Positions 44,378 to 53,023 of a stretch of DNA of 64,000 bases are shown piece after piece. Made by a program: the position numbers and the translations under genes. The notes below the pieces were generated by a model, which ran no database searches, was not told the origin of the DNA, and worked only from the letters and a program-made list of their open reading frames with translations. The stretch lies in NCBI GenBank assembly GCA_963663365.2, contig CAXXIH010000004.1, forward strand, positions 124,001-188,000, in the 5' to 3' direction. Every line of letters starts with the position of its first letter. Positions within the stretch are counted from its first letter, which is position 1. Source of the DNA: G963663365 sp963663365 (lineage in GTDB: Bacteria; Hinthialibacterota; Hinthialibacteria; Hinthialibacterales; G963663365).

Positions 44378-45496
44378 TCACTCGCCCGGCATCTGACAGA
44401 TGGCTCCGGGTACAATGGCTTTATGCGACTCCGCGCTGGCCGCCGCCGCAAAACAGAGTGCCAAGCTCTTTAGATTATTGCGGGCGCTATTGAATGGTTC
44501 CCGGTCTTCTTCAATCGCACATAGCAGTTCCGCCATCGTGCCGTGGAATCCATCAGGAAACCAGCCGCCATCTAATTTCGGACTGCAATATCCTTTTGCA
44601 GTGGTAAGAGTGATCGTTTGCTCATTGAGATCGGGACCAATGCTTTCGATAGTCCCTTTGCTGCCGATAACATACGTTCGGTCTTGCGGCCCAAAACGTG
44701 TATCGCCATCAAAAGTCAAAGTCGCTTGCGCGCCTTCGTATTCCACCAACGCTTGGGCCAACAACGCGGGTTTGACAGTCTGCGCCTTCGAGCATGTAAA
44801 CGAGGCAAACACACGCATGGCCTTTTGTCCGCCCATAAAACAACAGAGGGCATCAAACCAATGAATGCCGAAGTCGTATAAGATCAGGTGTTTGATTTCT
44901 TCAAAAACACTGCCTTCAATCCACCCGTGATTCCAATGCACGGATAAATGCACACCGGCCACATCACCGATAAGACCGTTCCGGATGGCCTCGGTGATAT
45001 ACCGAAAATGCGGAGCCCAACGCCCGTTTTGGTTGACCGCCAGTTTCAGGCCTTTTTCATCAGCCAAATCGGTCAAATGTCTTCCTACATCAAGATCCAG
45101 TACAAACGGTTTCTGAGTAAGAACGTGTTTTCCGGCCTCAAGCGCATCTTGAATTAAAACCACCCGCTCATCCGGATGGGCCGCAATATCCACAACCTCG
45201 ATATCATCACGCGCCAAAATGCTGTGATAGTCCGTTGTAACGCTGGCATCCGGATAGAATTCCGAGCGCCTCTTCTCGGCCCGTTCTTTGAAAACATCGC
45301 ACAATGCAACAACCTTGTAGCCTGCCTTCCGATAGGCTTTAAGATGTTGTTCCGTTATTCCCCCGCAGGCGATAAGTCCGATATTGGGATTGTATGTTTT
45401 GGGCGTGGGGGGTTGATAAGGCAAAACCGGGGCTTTGACTGATCTCGCTTTCGCCCGTTTACTTAATCCGTAGCCGTCTTTGTGTTTTTCGCTCAT
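44378..45496 (-). CDS. Gfo/Idh/MocA-family oxidoreductase
   Basis: The protein has 372 aa. No signal peptide; the basic N-terminus (SKRAKARSVKAPVLPYQPPTPKTYNPN) is unusual for the family. Rossmann segment IGLIACGGITEQHLKAY (G-x-G-G-I-T), catalytic-lysine region HVLTQKPFVLDLDVG (Q-K-P for the usual E-K-P), and the C-terminal HLILYDFGIHWFDALCCFMG metal/substrate helix. NAD(P)-dependent oxidation or reduction of a sugar or inositol; cytoplasmic. Second of two adjacent family members (43-bp gap), upstream of the GH78 gene, so rhamnose or a co-released sugar is the likely substrate context. Confidence 0.88.
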   Translation of the reverse strand: MSEKHKDGYGLSKRAKARSVKAPVLPYQPPTPKTYNPNIGLIACGGITEQHLKAYRKAGYKVVALCDVFKERAEKRRSEFYPDASVTTDYHSILARDDIEVVDIAAHPDERVVLIQDALEAGKHVLTQKPFVLDLDVGRHLTDLADEKGLKLAVNQNGRWAPHFRYITEAIRNGLIGDVAGVHLSVHWNHGWIEGSVFEEIKHLILYDFGIHWFDALCCFMGGQKAMRVFASFTCSKAQTVKPALLAQALVEYEGAQATLTFDGDTRFGPQDRTYVIGSKGTIESIGPDLNEQTITLTTAKGYCSPKLDGGWFPDGFHGTMAELLCAIEEDREPFNSARNNLKSLALCFAAAASAESHKAIVPGAICQMPGE

Positions 45497-45539
45497 CGCT
45501 ACCCCAAACGTATTCTATTTCGATGCTATCGATTGCGGC

Positions 45540-46616
45540 TTACTCTACAAGCGGTACAGTCCGCTTTTCGGCGGCGCTTTGCACTGCCGAGTCGATTATC
45601 TGTTGCCCGATACGGCATAAATCCGGTGAAAGGATTCCCTCGATTGGCTTATCGTTTTCAAGACAATGAATCATGTACTGCACCGGGTTTTGTAAGGGCT
45701 CTTCAATCTTATCCACCGGCATCTCAAATCCCTCCGGATGCTCCACGGTTTGCAGCCGGATTTGTTTCTCATAATCATAGGCAGCAATCGTGCCTTTGGT
45801 GCCGGTTATCACAAATCCGCATTTGGGTTGAGGTTGGTAAACCCATGGATCGGTAAATGTCCCCCAACGGGTTTCAAATTTAGAGAGCCCATGTTCATAG
45901 CGCGCAATCGTCACGCTATGTTCATCTACTTCCAAGCCTATAGGCTGATCCACAGTTGCCGTCACTTCAATCGGTGAACGGCATCCTTGGAACCAAGTCC
46001 CTAAAGTCACGCCGTACCCCAAATAATCGAGCATCGAGCCGCCGCCGTGGGCCTTTTTAAAGAACCAACTTTTATTCTTTTCGCGCTGCACTTCTTCAGG
46101 AGAGACTTCGTCTTTATCAGCCACATGAAACAGCGGTCCCCGATTGCCACCGTAATGGTGCACCTCCAAGACCTCACCGATTTTCCCCTCATCGATCATA
46201 CGTTTTGCCGTGACATAACAAGGTTCCCAAGCCAGTGGCCAATTAATAGCCAATAGTCTCCCGGTCTTTTTACAGGCTTCAATCATCGCGTCAGCCTCAG
46301 CCAGCGACGCGGCAAATGGTTTTTCGATCAGAATATGAATCCCATGCGCGGCAACGCGTTGAGTATACTCACCGTGTTTTGCCGTGGCCGGGCAAAGAAT
46401 CGCAAAATCGGGCTGTGTCTTCTCAATACATTCATCGACATCGGAGAATATGCGGTCATCGTGGATGTTTAGCTTTTCTATCGTGTCTTGCATCCGCTCG
46501 CGTTCTTCATGGCAAATTCCCACAATCTCGGCACGCGGGTGGTTATAAACCATGCGCAGGTTGTCCCCCATGTGCATGTGATCGAAATTGATGCCTGCAA
46601 CTCTCCAAGTTTTCAT
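45540..46616 (-). CDS. Gfo/Idh/MocA-family oxidoreductase
   Basis: The protein has 358 aa, with GGGAGG about 11 nt upstream. No signal peptide. The N-terminal Rossmann motif is atypical: VAGINFDHMHMGDNL replaces G-x-G-x-x-G, so cofactor binding may differ. The catalytic motif HILIEKPFAASLAEAD is normal. The C-terminal substrate helix reads GGGSMLDYLGYGVTLGTWF, and KFETRWGTFTDPW with GTKGTIAAYD follows family pattern. First gene of the minus-strand run to GH78 and DUF4097. Confidence 0.85.
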   Translation of the reverse strand: MKTWRVAGINFDHMHMGDNLRMVYNHPRAEIVGICHEERERMQDTIEKLNIHDDRIFSDVDECIEKTQPDFAILCPATAKHGEYTQRVAAHGIHILIEKPFAASLAEADAMIEACKKTGRLLAINWPLAWEPCYVTAKRMIDEGKIGEVLEVHHYGGNRGPLFHVADKDEVSPEEVQREKNKSWFFKKAHGGGSMLDYLGYGVTLGTWFQGCRSPIEVTATVDQPIGLEVDEHSVTIARYEHGLSKFETRWGTFTDPWVYQPQPKCGFVITGTKGTIAAYDYEKQIRLQTVEHPEGFEMPVDKIEEPLQNPVQYMIHCLENDKPIEGILSPDLCRIGQQIIDSAVQSAAEKRTVPLVE

Positions 46617-46695
46617 AGGTTAAGATCCTCCCGATGTGTGCACCCCCAAGACCGTCGACTGGCTTGCCCCTCAACCTTGACAATTGAGCCGTCAA

Positions 46696-46705
46696 TGACC
46701 GGTCA
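46696..46705. promoter_or_regulatory. Palindrome TGACCGGTCA, candidate operator
   Basis: A perfect 10-bp palindrome between divergent genes, 80 bp from the minus-strand start. TTGAC/GTCAA arms lie just to its left. No regulator gene is nearby, so the binding protein is unknown. Confidence 0.3.
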
Positions 46706-46834
46706 GGTGAACCATCACGAATCTTAACACGCCACGAATCCGGTGAGAACTTTGCCGCCCCAAAAATGTAACACCTTGTTTTATCAAAACTTACAGCAAG
46801 GAGACTCATTTTTTGAGAAAAATACATTATTGGC

Positions 46835-46863
46835 TTGACTTGATAAAGTTTATATATTAACAT
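46835..46863 (+). promoter_or_regulatory. Candidate sigma70 promoter of the radical SAM gene
   Basis: TTGACT (46835-46840), 17-nt spacer, TAACAT (46858-46863), in a very AT-rich setting with TATATA tracts on both sides. It would give a ~95-nt leader. Confidence 0.4.
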
Positions 46864-46963
46864 TATATATAGAACCCAAAAGAAGATATTGAGCAGTTCG
46901 CTCTCTTTTTTTGCAGTATATAGTTCATAGATAAACAAGTAATAAGTAAACAAGGAGGCTATC

Positions 46964-48340
46964 ATGAAAATCTTGCTTATCGCTCCATCCAGCGGCAAGT
47001 GGCGGCATGTGGGCAAGTCCCGTCTGTTTAACGGGCGCACGTTCCGGTTCTCAATGCTCAGTCTGCTCAGTGTTGCAGCCGAAACGCCTCGAGACACAGA
47101 AATTGAAATTATCGACGAGCAGCTGGAAGAAATTCCCTTTGATGCGGAAATCGATTTGGTGGGTATCACCTGTATGACGGCCTTATCTCCACGCGCTTAC
47201 GAGATCGCAGACCGCTTTCGTGCCCGGGGTGTCCCGGTGGTGCTGGGAGGGATGCATCCAACTTTCTGTCCGGATGAGGCCCTCCAACACGCGGATGCCG
47301 TAGTGGCCGGTGAGGCGGAGGGAGTATGGCCCGAGGTTGTAGAGGCCGCACGGAATCGTTCGCTTTCCGGCGTTTACCGTGCCAAATCACCGGCAGACCT
47401 CTCCACACTCAAAACGCCTCCATACCATCTGCTTAAATCCGGCAAGTATGCAACTCAATACGCGGCATCGGCTACACGCGGTTGTCCGCATGGCTGTTCC
47501 TTTTGCGCCGTATCGGCTTTTTATGGCGGCCAACAACAAAAACGGCCTATTGAGTCAGTTGTGCATGAGGTTTCCGCGATTCCGTCCCGATTTTTCATCT
47601 TTGTCGATGACAATCTGACAGCCGACCGCGAGTACGCTCGCGAGCTTTTCTCGAAGTTGACTCCCTTAAAGAAGAAATGGGTAACACAATCGACGCTGGC
47701 AATTGCCGACGATGAAGAATTTGTCAAAGCAGCGGCCAAAGCAGGTTGTGTGGGTGTTTTTGTCGGACTCGAGACATTCAATCAATGCAATCTCGGTGGT
47801 GTGGCAAAAGATTTCAATCAAGTCAGCCATTACCGCGACGCAATACGTCTATTGCATCGCCACGGAATCGGAGTGGAAGCCGGAATTGTTTTCGGTTTCG
47901 ATGGTGACGGGCCGGAAGTTTTTCGAAAAACCTTAAAGCTTTTGGATGAGGCCGAAGTGGACGTGATTCAAGCATCGATTCGCACCCCGCTGCCGGGCAC
48001 ACACGAATTCAAAGCCATGCAAAGCCGAATTAAAGACCGGGACTGGAGTCATTACGATTTCCATCACGCGGTATTCCAGCCCAAGCGAATGACAGCTGAA
48101 ATGCTTCAGGCCGGGCACGATTGGCTAACACGCGAGTTCTATAGCCCGTGGAGAATCGCTAAACGCTTGGCCCGCTGGGCAAAATATCCATGCGGCTGGA
48201 GCACATTTCTTTTCTCGGCCATCCTGAACATGGCCTATCTGGGCCGTGTCCGTTCCTGGGGCATTCGCGGCTGGGATCCAAGTAGGCAAGACGCCACGCA
48301 GCCAGAGATCGTACAGCCGGTCGATGTGCCATCAGTTTGA
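46964..48340 (+). CDS. B12-binding-domain radical SAM enzyme
   Basis: The protein has 458 aa with AAGGAGG 6 nt upstream. N-terminal cobalamin-binding-like Rossmann domain about 1-140 (MKILLIAPSSG, GVPVVLGGMHPTFCPDEALQHADAVVAGEAE, with no cobalamin His ligand evident). The radical SAM core has the [4Fe-4S] cysteines C174, C178, C181 in RGCPHGCSFC, then FIFVDDNLTADREYARELF, FVGLETFNQ and GIVFGFDGDGPEVF. The tail is basic and aromatic. Relatives include methyltransferases and lipid/hopanoid-modifying enzymes. The last 9 bp overlap the 3' end of the CehA-like gene on the other strand. Confidence 0.88.
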   Translation: MKILLIAPSSGKWRHVGKSRLFNGRTFRFSMLSLLSVAAETPRDTEIEIIDEQLEEIPFDAEIDLVGITCMTALSPRAYEIADRFRARGVPVVLGGMHPTFCPDEALQHADAVVAGEAEGVWPEVVEAARNRSLSGVYRAKSPADLSTLKTPPYHLLKSGKYATQYAASATRGCPHGCSFCAVSAFYGGQQQKRPIESVVHEVSAIPSRFFIFVDDNLTADREYARELFSKLTPLKKKWVTQSTLAIADDEEFVKAAAKAGCVGVFVGLETFNQCNLGGVAKDFNQVSHYRDAIRLLHRHGIGVEAGIVFGFDGDGPEVFRKTLKLLDEAEVDVIQASIRTPLPGTHEFKAMQSRIKDRDWSHYDFHHAVFQPKRMTAEMLQAGHDWLTREFYSPWRIAKRLARWAKYPCGWSTFLFSAILNMAYLGRVRSWGIRGWDPSRQDATQPEIVQPVDVPSV

Positions 48341-50503
48341 GGTTCGAATGGCGCGTTCGGTTTCGATTTGATCTTCGAGACGGTCATAGATCGCGCGAGC
48401 GCTATTCACACGTTCCATCAGAGCGGATCCCTGTAGTGCCAATTGCTTCAGTGTGCGATTACCTTCCAATTCGCCTTTGGAATTGGCGTTCTGGGCATCT
48501 TTGACGACTTTTTCAATCTCATTCAGGCTGACACGCCGTTTTTCAATAAGCGACTTGGCCTCTTCGAATTTCCAAAATCTTAAGTCGTCGCGAACCACAT
48601 AGACGGGAGTTGTATGGGCGGCGGTTCCATCTCGACCTTCCGCCCGCGCGGCAATCCAAAATCCATCTTCCGCCTTAATCTCGAAATCGAGGTTCAATTC
48701 TTCTTGATCCTTGCGTTCGGATTGGACTGTACGGATCGTCTCCCCAAATTGGACGATTTCCAATTTGCTTGGCAATGTGCGTTCATCGCTTCCCCATACT
48801 CTGGCACGAATTCGCAATGTTTTGTCTTCATCGAGCCGAATTTCATCTCCCGGCAATGCCTTATCGACTTCCAGTGTCAACATCGGTCCGTTAGTTACAA
48901 AGGTACGGCCTCGTTCCAAAGCCTCGAACCAAGCATCGGCATGGAATCTCTTTTTACCGACATAAGCATACACCCGCACTTCACCAATGGTGCCGCCCCA
49001 GGGTACATCGGAACCGGCCGATGCAGTCATCTTGAAACCGGTATTGAGAAAATCGTAATACCAATCGGTATTCAACTGGCCAAACTGCATCAGTTCCACA
49101 AAATCGACCTTTCCTTTGGGAATGTTGATACTCATGTCCCGATGTACGTGAAAAAGTTTCCCCACAACATGACAATAACCCGCGAGCCCGCCTTGTGCAT
49201 GGACATTATCGAATACCCAGTCATAGAGGTAATACTGGTCCGTGTCCCGCACCATGCTCGTTGTATTCATCGCCATCGTATGGCCAAGTTCTTGGTGCGT
49301 GCGCGGACATTCTTGGCCCGGGGAAAGGATAAAATCCTTATCAATTACACGATATAACTTTCCGAATCCCCGTTGCTCAAACCATGTGCGACTGATATCT
49401 CCCATCTTAACGACATTCGCCAAATGGATATCCTCCGCTTGCACCCAAGCCATCAACCGTTCGGCATCGGCGTCGCTTAAGATTTGGCAGTGGACATGAT
49501 CGTCTCCCGAATACCAACCATAATCGCGCATATCCACCCACCGCTCAGGCCGGTAGGTGCGTTCGACAACTTCTCCCGAAGTCACTGTAAAGGTCTCGGT
49601 AACCGGAATATGTTCAACACCCCGCCGTATTGTGATTTCCCATTCTCCGGGGGGGACAGCCAGATCGAACGGCTCCGGCACACACCAGTACCGTCCGGAT
49701 AACTCTCCCGGAAAATACCGCGCGTTACGGTTCCCGGTGGCATCGCCTTGATGGTCAAGTTGTGATGCAAAATCAATAGCGTTGCCCGGTTTGTAATTCC
49801 TTCCATTGGCCTTCCAGATCAATCGAATCATTGCCGGACAGGGCTTCTTGGTATCGTCAGACAACACAGCTACTCGAATGCGGCCCTTTTGAGGTGTATG
49901 CACCCGAAGGGGCATCTGCACCTCACCGCCATCTGCTAAAGAAAGGCGAACCGTCAAATCCGTAAGCAAATCCGGAATATGATCTAAGGCACATAGCACC
50001 CAAATCGTACCGGCGCGCTTTGGGACCGAAACTTGAAGATCGGATTGTTCTGCGAACTCACATTGTGTGGCTTGAAATTCAATATTCCCGCTTGGGTTGC
50101 TCTCATCGACTAACTTCATAAGGATTCCACCCCGGTCTCCCGGAAGTTCAATTGTCCCAAGCCGAGGCAAGACATCACCATTTTTGCCCAATTGAATTGT
50201 CTCAACATTGGGAATTTTCCGTAGCAGATCATGCAAAGCGCTTTCCGCATGTTGCAGCCGTTCTTGAATTTTGTTCTTTTCAACGGCGTCTTGTGAATCA
50301 CGCTCTCTTCGTAACGTATTACGTATCTCGCGCAGGTCCCGGTTAATATGGTCCAGTTCTGTTTTCTGCGGTTCCGAGAGCAAATAGGGGGCTTCTTTCA
50401 ATAGATCAGCCGCCAGCGCATCGGCATCCGCAGAAACGGATACAGGCTGTGCAAGATAGAAACAGCTGGCGGCAAAAATCAGAAGACTGTTACGGAACAT
50501 CAT
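48332..50503 (-). CDS. Exported CehA/McbA-type metallohydrolase with flanking coiled coils
   Basis: The protein has 723 aa. The start is taken as ATG 50503 (GGAG 10 nt upstream); ATG at 50512 or 50500 are alternatives. Signal peptide about 1-25 (VSA-D). N-terminal coiled coil about 40-100 (LDHINRDLREIRNTLRRERD). Beta domain to about 325, then a PHP-like hydrolase with GWYSGDDHVHCQILSDADAERLMAWV (metal DHVH), ECPRTHQELGHTMAMN, GYCHVVGK and TASAGSDVPWGGTIGEVRVY. A second coiled coil ends the protein. CehA/McbA proteins hydrolyse esters or phosphoesters. It overlaps the upstream EF-hand membrane gene by 14 bp, so translation is probably coupled. Confidence 0.83.
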   Translation of the reverse strand: MMFRNSLLIFAASCFYLAQPVSVSADADALAADLLKEAPYLLSEPQKTELDHINRDLREIRNTLRRERDSQDAVEKNKIQERLQHAESALHDLLRKIPNVETIQLGKNGDVLPRLGTIELPGDRGGILMKLVDESNPSGNIEFQATQCEFAEQSDLQVSVPKRAGTIWVLCALDHIPDLLTDLTVRLSLADGGEVQMPLRVHTPQKGRIRVAVLSDDTKKPCPAMIRLIWKANGRNYKPGNAIDFASQLDHQGDATGNRNARYFPGELSGRYWCVPEPFDLAVPPGEWEITIRRGVEHIPVTETFTVTSGEVVERTYRPERWVDMRDYGWYSGDDHVHCQILSDADAERLMAWVQAEDIHLANVVKMGDISRTWFEQRGFGKLYRVIDKDFILSPGQECPRTHQELGHTMAMNTTSMVRDTDQYYLYDWVFDNVHAQGGLAGYCHVVGKLFHVHRDMSINIPKGKVDFVELMQFGQLNTDWYYDFLNTGFKMTASAGSDVPWGGTIGEVRVYAYVGKKRFHADAWFEALERGRTFVTNGPMLTLEVDKALPGDEIRLDEDKTLRIRARVWGSDERTLPSKLEIVQFGETIRTVQSERKDQEELNLDFEIKAEDGFWIAARAEGRDGTAAHTTPVYVVRDDLRFWKFEEAKSLIEKRRVSLNEIEKVVKDAQNANSKGELEGNRTLKQLALQGSALMERVNSARAIYDRLEDQIETERAIRTSN

Positions 50504-51341
50504 GATTCTCATTCTCCCTTGATCTCTTCAGATAGACGAATCGAAAACCGGCGCCGACGGCCGTGATGGCTCCTAGAAATGCAAATAGTCCCCATTGCTT
50601 AAATCCACTCTCCACAGCAACGTTTGGAGAGGCCGGTAGTGGAACGTTTGCGCAAAGCAAGACAAAATTCTCTGCTGACAGATTCTCTGAAACATCCGAA
50701 ATATCATCAGCATCCAAATCCGCTTCAGATTCCGGCATATGCTTAATTTCAAATCCATCCTCGCAAACAACCTTTAATGTATGTGTAGCCGGGAAGTCCG
50801 GCCACAATCCATCGCGCAGAATTAAATGATCTCCAACATTCACGTCCGTAGGTGTACGCGCGAAGCAAGAAATACGAATGCTGCATGGATCGGAACCGGG
50901 AGATGTGACTTCCATCAAATCAACTTCCGGCGAAAACAATTCGATCAATTCCAGATGTTGTTTTTTCCAATAAAAAGCCAGGTTATTCAAATACGGCGTC
51001 CGGAGTGTGCCGAAGTGCTGTTCGGCTTCTCGATGGGATATTGAGTTGTCTCCATTCGCATCCAATGCAGAACGCAGAGCCGTGGCATGTTCGGCATAGA
51101 AAGTAAGTTCAATGGAGACATCGATATTCTCCCGGTTAATACGCATGACAATATCGTGACGGACAAACCGATTCAGCGAATCATGGGCAGAGGAAATACG
51201 TGGACCCGATAAAATTGAACAAGGCAGCGCCAGTACAAACGCTAAAACCGGCAGCCCCGCAACGACACGGAACCTCCGTTTGGGCTCCTGCTGCTGATGA
51301 CGCCTAACATAACGCCCTAATTCCTGATACCGGTTCCACAC
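50490..51341 (-). CDS. Membrane protein with an EF-hand-like calcium loop
   Basis: The protein has 283 aa, with a GTG start at 51341 and GGAG upstream. TM1 is about residues 27-45 (VVAGLPVLAFVLALPCSIL) and TM2 about 252-272 (WGLFAFLGAITAVGAGFRFVYL), with a short basic end. Between them is a periplasmic domain starting FVRHDIVMRINRENIDVSIELTFYAE and a DANGDNSISHREAE loop (~95-108), a canonical D-x-D/N-x-D-G-like EF-hand loop. Family unknown; the layout recalls exported domains attached to HupE/UreJ-like proteins. Overlaps the CehA-like gene, so they probably work together. Confidence 0.6.
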   Translation of the reverse strand: MWNRYQELGRYVRRHQQQEPKRRFRVVAGLPVLAFVLALPCSILSGPRISSAHDSLNRFVRHDIVMRINRENIDVSIELTFYAEHATALRSALDANGDNSISHREAEQHFGTLRTPYLNNLAFYWKKQHLELIELFSPEVDLMEVTSPGSDPCSIRISCFARTPTDVNVGDHLILRDGLWPDFPATHTLKVVCEDGFEIKHMPESEADLDADDISDVSENLSAENFVLLCANVPLPASPNVAVESGFKQWGLFAFLGAITAVGAGFRFVYLKRSRENENHDVP

Positions 51342-51523
51342 AGAGAATAGGCTCCTTCACAACCGGATACTAACACAGATCACAACCTCTTCGTAATGAG
51401 ACAAATTGAGTTGGTATTTTCTATCCGAATGTGCCTTATAAGAGACCCTCCCTTACGGCACCGCCCGGAAGCGATAATTTTTAGATGTTAATGGCAGCAA
51501 CCGTTTAGGAATGGGGACATAAA

Positions 51524-53023
51524 ATGCATACACAGCGAAATATCATTTTGATATCCGTGGCTGCCGTGGTGGTTCTCACGGCGCTCCTTTTATGGAATCC
51601 AAAGGATGAGGAATCGGTCTATGAAGGTGAGCCGATTGTCTTGTACTGCGCGGCGGGCATGAAAATCCCGATGGAAGAGATTATTGAAGCCTACGAAAAA
51701 GAATATGGCGTCCATGTGCAAGCCAATTATGAAGGTTCAGGCACATTACTGACAAAACTCAAAGTGCTACCGAAGGGTGACCTCTATTTGGCGGCTGATG
51801 AATCTTATATCCACAAGGCACGTCAAGAGGGGCTTGTAGATGAATCCATCCCCCTCACACATATTCGCCCGATACTCGCTGTGCCCAAAGGAAATCCTAA
51901 AGGGATAAAGACAATTGCAGATCTGCTGCGCAGCGATATCAAAATCGCTCTGGCCGAGCCCGATGCCGCCGCGATTGGCAAATCGACCAAACGTTTGTTA
52001 AACGACGCCGGGCAATGGGACGCGATTTCCAAGAACACAACCGTTTTTACTCCTACCGTGACAGAAATCGCCAATGCCGTGAAACTTGGCTCTGTCGATG
52101 TGGGGATTATCTGGGATGCCGTATGCAATATGTATCCCGAATTGGAGGCCGTCACCGACCCGACATTGGATGCCGGTTCCATGCTGGTCACCATCGGCGT
52201 GTTGAGTAACACCAAGCAACCCACACAGACACTCAAGTTCGCACGATATGCCGCCGCTCGCGACCGGGGGCTTCTTGAATTTGAAAAGAACGGCTTCGAT
52301 GTCGTTAAGGGCGATATCTGGGAAGAACATCCGGATTTGGTTTTCTTTAGTGGAGGCGTTAACCGGCTAGCGATTGAATCGACGCTAAAACGCTTTGAAC
52401 GGCGTGAAGGAGTCACTATTAAAGTCACCTACAATGGTTGCGGGATTCTAGTATCCGAGATGAAAGCCGGTGCTCGTCCCGATGGTTACTTCGCCTGCGA
52501 TGTTTCATTTTCCAATCAGGTCAAAGATATCTTCGACGATTTTGAAGATATTTCCGAGACCGACATGGTTATGCTTGTCAAAAAAGATAATCCGGAAAAC
52601 ATTAAATCGATTGAAGACTTAACCCGCGAAGGATTAAAACTCGGAGTCGCCAATGCAGAACAAAGCGCATTAGGCGCACTCACACAGAATTTGTTGCAGG
52701 AGGCGGGCCTTTTGCAGGATGTTATGAAAAACGTGGTTGTGCAATCGCCGACAGCGGATGTTTTGGTCAACCAGCTACAGGCCGGCCACCAGTTGGATGC
52801 GGTTATTGTTTATGAAGCCAACTGTTTTTTTGTTCGAGACAAACTGACGATTTTGCATATCGACCATCCGGCGGCTCATGCAATTCAACCCATTTCCACA
52901 CTAAAAAATTCCGACCACCGCTACACAATGGCCCGGTTAATCGAAGCCATCCGCTCGGCTGAATCGCAAAATCGTTTCACTGAGTTGGGATTTCGTTGGC
53001 GTGCCGGTCAGGTTCAACGATGA
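51524..53023 (+). CDS. modA: Tandem ModA-type molybdate/tungstate-binding protein, membrane-anchored
   Basis: The protein has 499 aa. Instead of a cleavable signal it has one N-terminal membrane anchor (ILISVAAVVVLTALLLWNP). Two complete type II periplasmic-binding domains follow: about 37-265 (IVLYCAAGMKIPMEEIIEAYEKEYG, NYEGSGTLLTKLK, DLYLAADESYI) and about 280-495 (LVFFSGGVNRLAIESTLKRFERREG, YNGCGILVSEMKAG, GYFACDVSFSN). Both are of the ModA class. The second domain is diverged in the oxyanion-contacting segments. Single-domain ModA is ~250 aa, so this is a duplication-fusion. Stop and modB start overlap (ATGA), so transport coupling is certain. Confidence 0.88.
   Translation: MHTQRNIILISVAAVVVLTALLLWNPKDEESVYEGEPIVLYCAAGMKIPMEEIIEAYEKEYGVHVQANYEGSGTLLTKLKVLPKGDLYLAADESYIHKARQEGLVDESIPLTHIRPILAVPKGNPKGIKTIADLLRSDIKIALAEPDAAAIGKSTKRLLNDAGQWDAISKNTTVFTPTVTEIANAVKLGSVDVGIIWDAVCNMYPELEAVTDPTLDAGSMLVTIGVLSNTKQPTQTLKFARYAAARDRGLLEFEKNGFDVVKGDIWEEHPDLVFFSGGVNRLAIESTLKRFERREGVTIKVTYNGCGILVSEMKAGARPDGYFACDVSFSNQVKDIFDDFEDISETDMVMLVKKDNPENIKSIEDLTREGLKLGVANAEQSALGALTQNLLQEAGLLQDVMKNVVVQSPTADVLVNQLQAGHQLDAVIVYEANCFFVRDKLTILHIDHPAAHAIQPISTLKNSDHRYTMARLIEAIRSAESQNRFTELGFRWRAGQVQR

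Larger units (their letters stand above)
46617..46963. other. Divergent regulatory region between Gfo/Idh/MocA and radical SAM genes
   Basis: 347 bp. It contains TTGAC/GTCAA (46677/46691) and a perfect 10-bp palindrome TGACCGGTCA (46696-46705), then an AT-rich stretch with a promoter for the plus gene (46835-46863). No small open frame with a credible start was found. Confidence 0.5.

Noticed and set aside
51342..51523. Possible molybdenum-cofactor riboswitch ahead of modA
   Set aside because: GC-rich stems can be drawn near 51450-51480, but I could not match the conserved Moco-RNA core; a covariance-model search (Rfam Moco) would decide.
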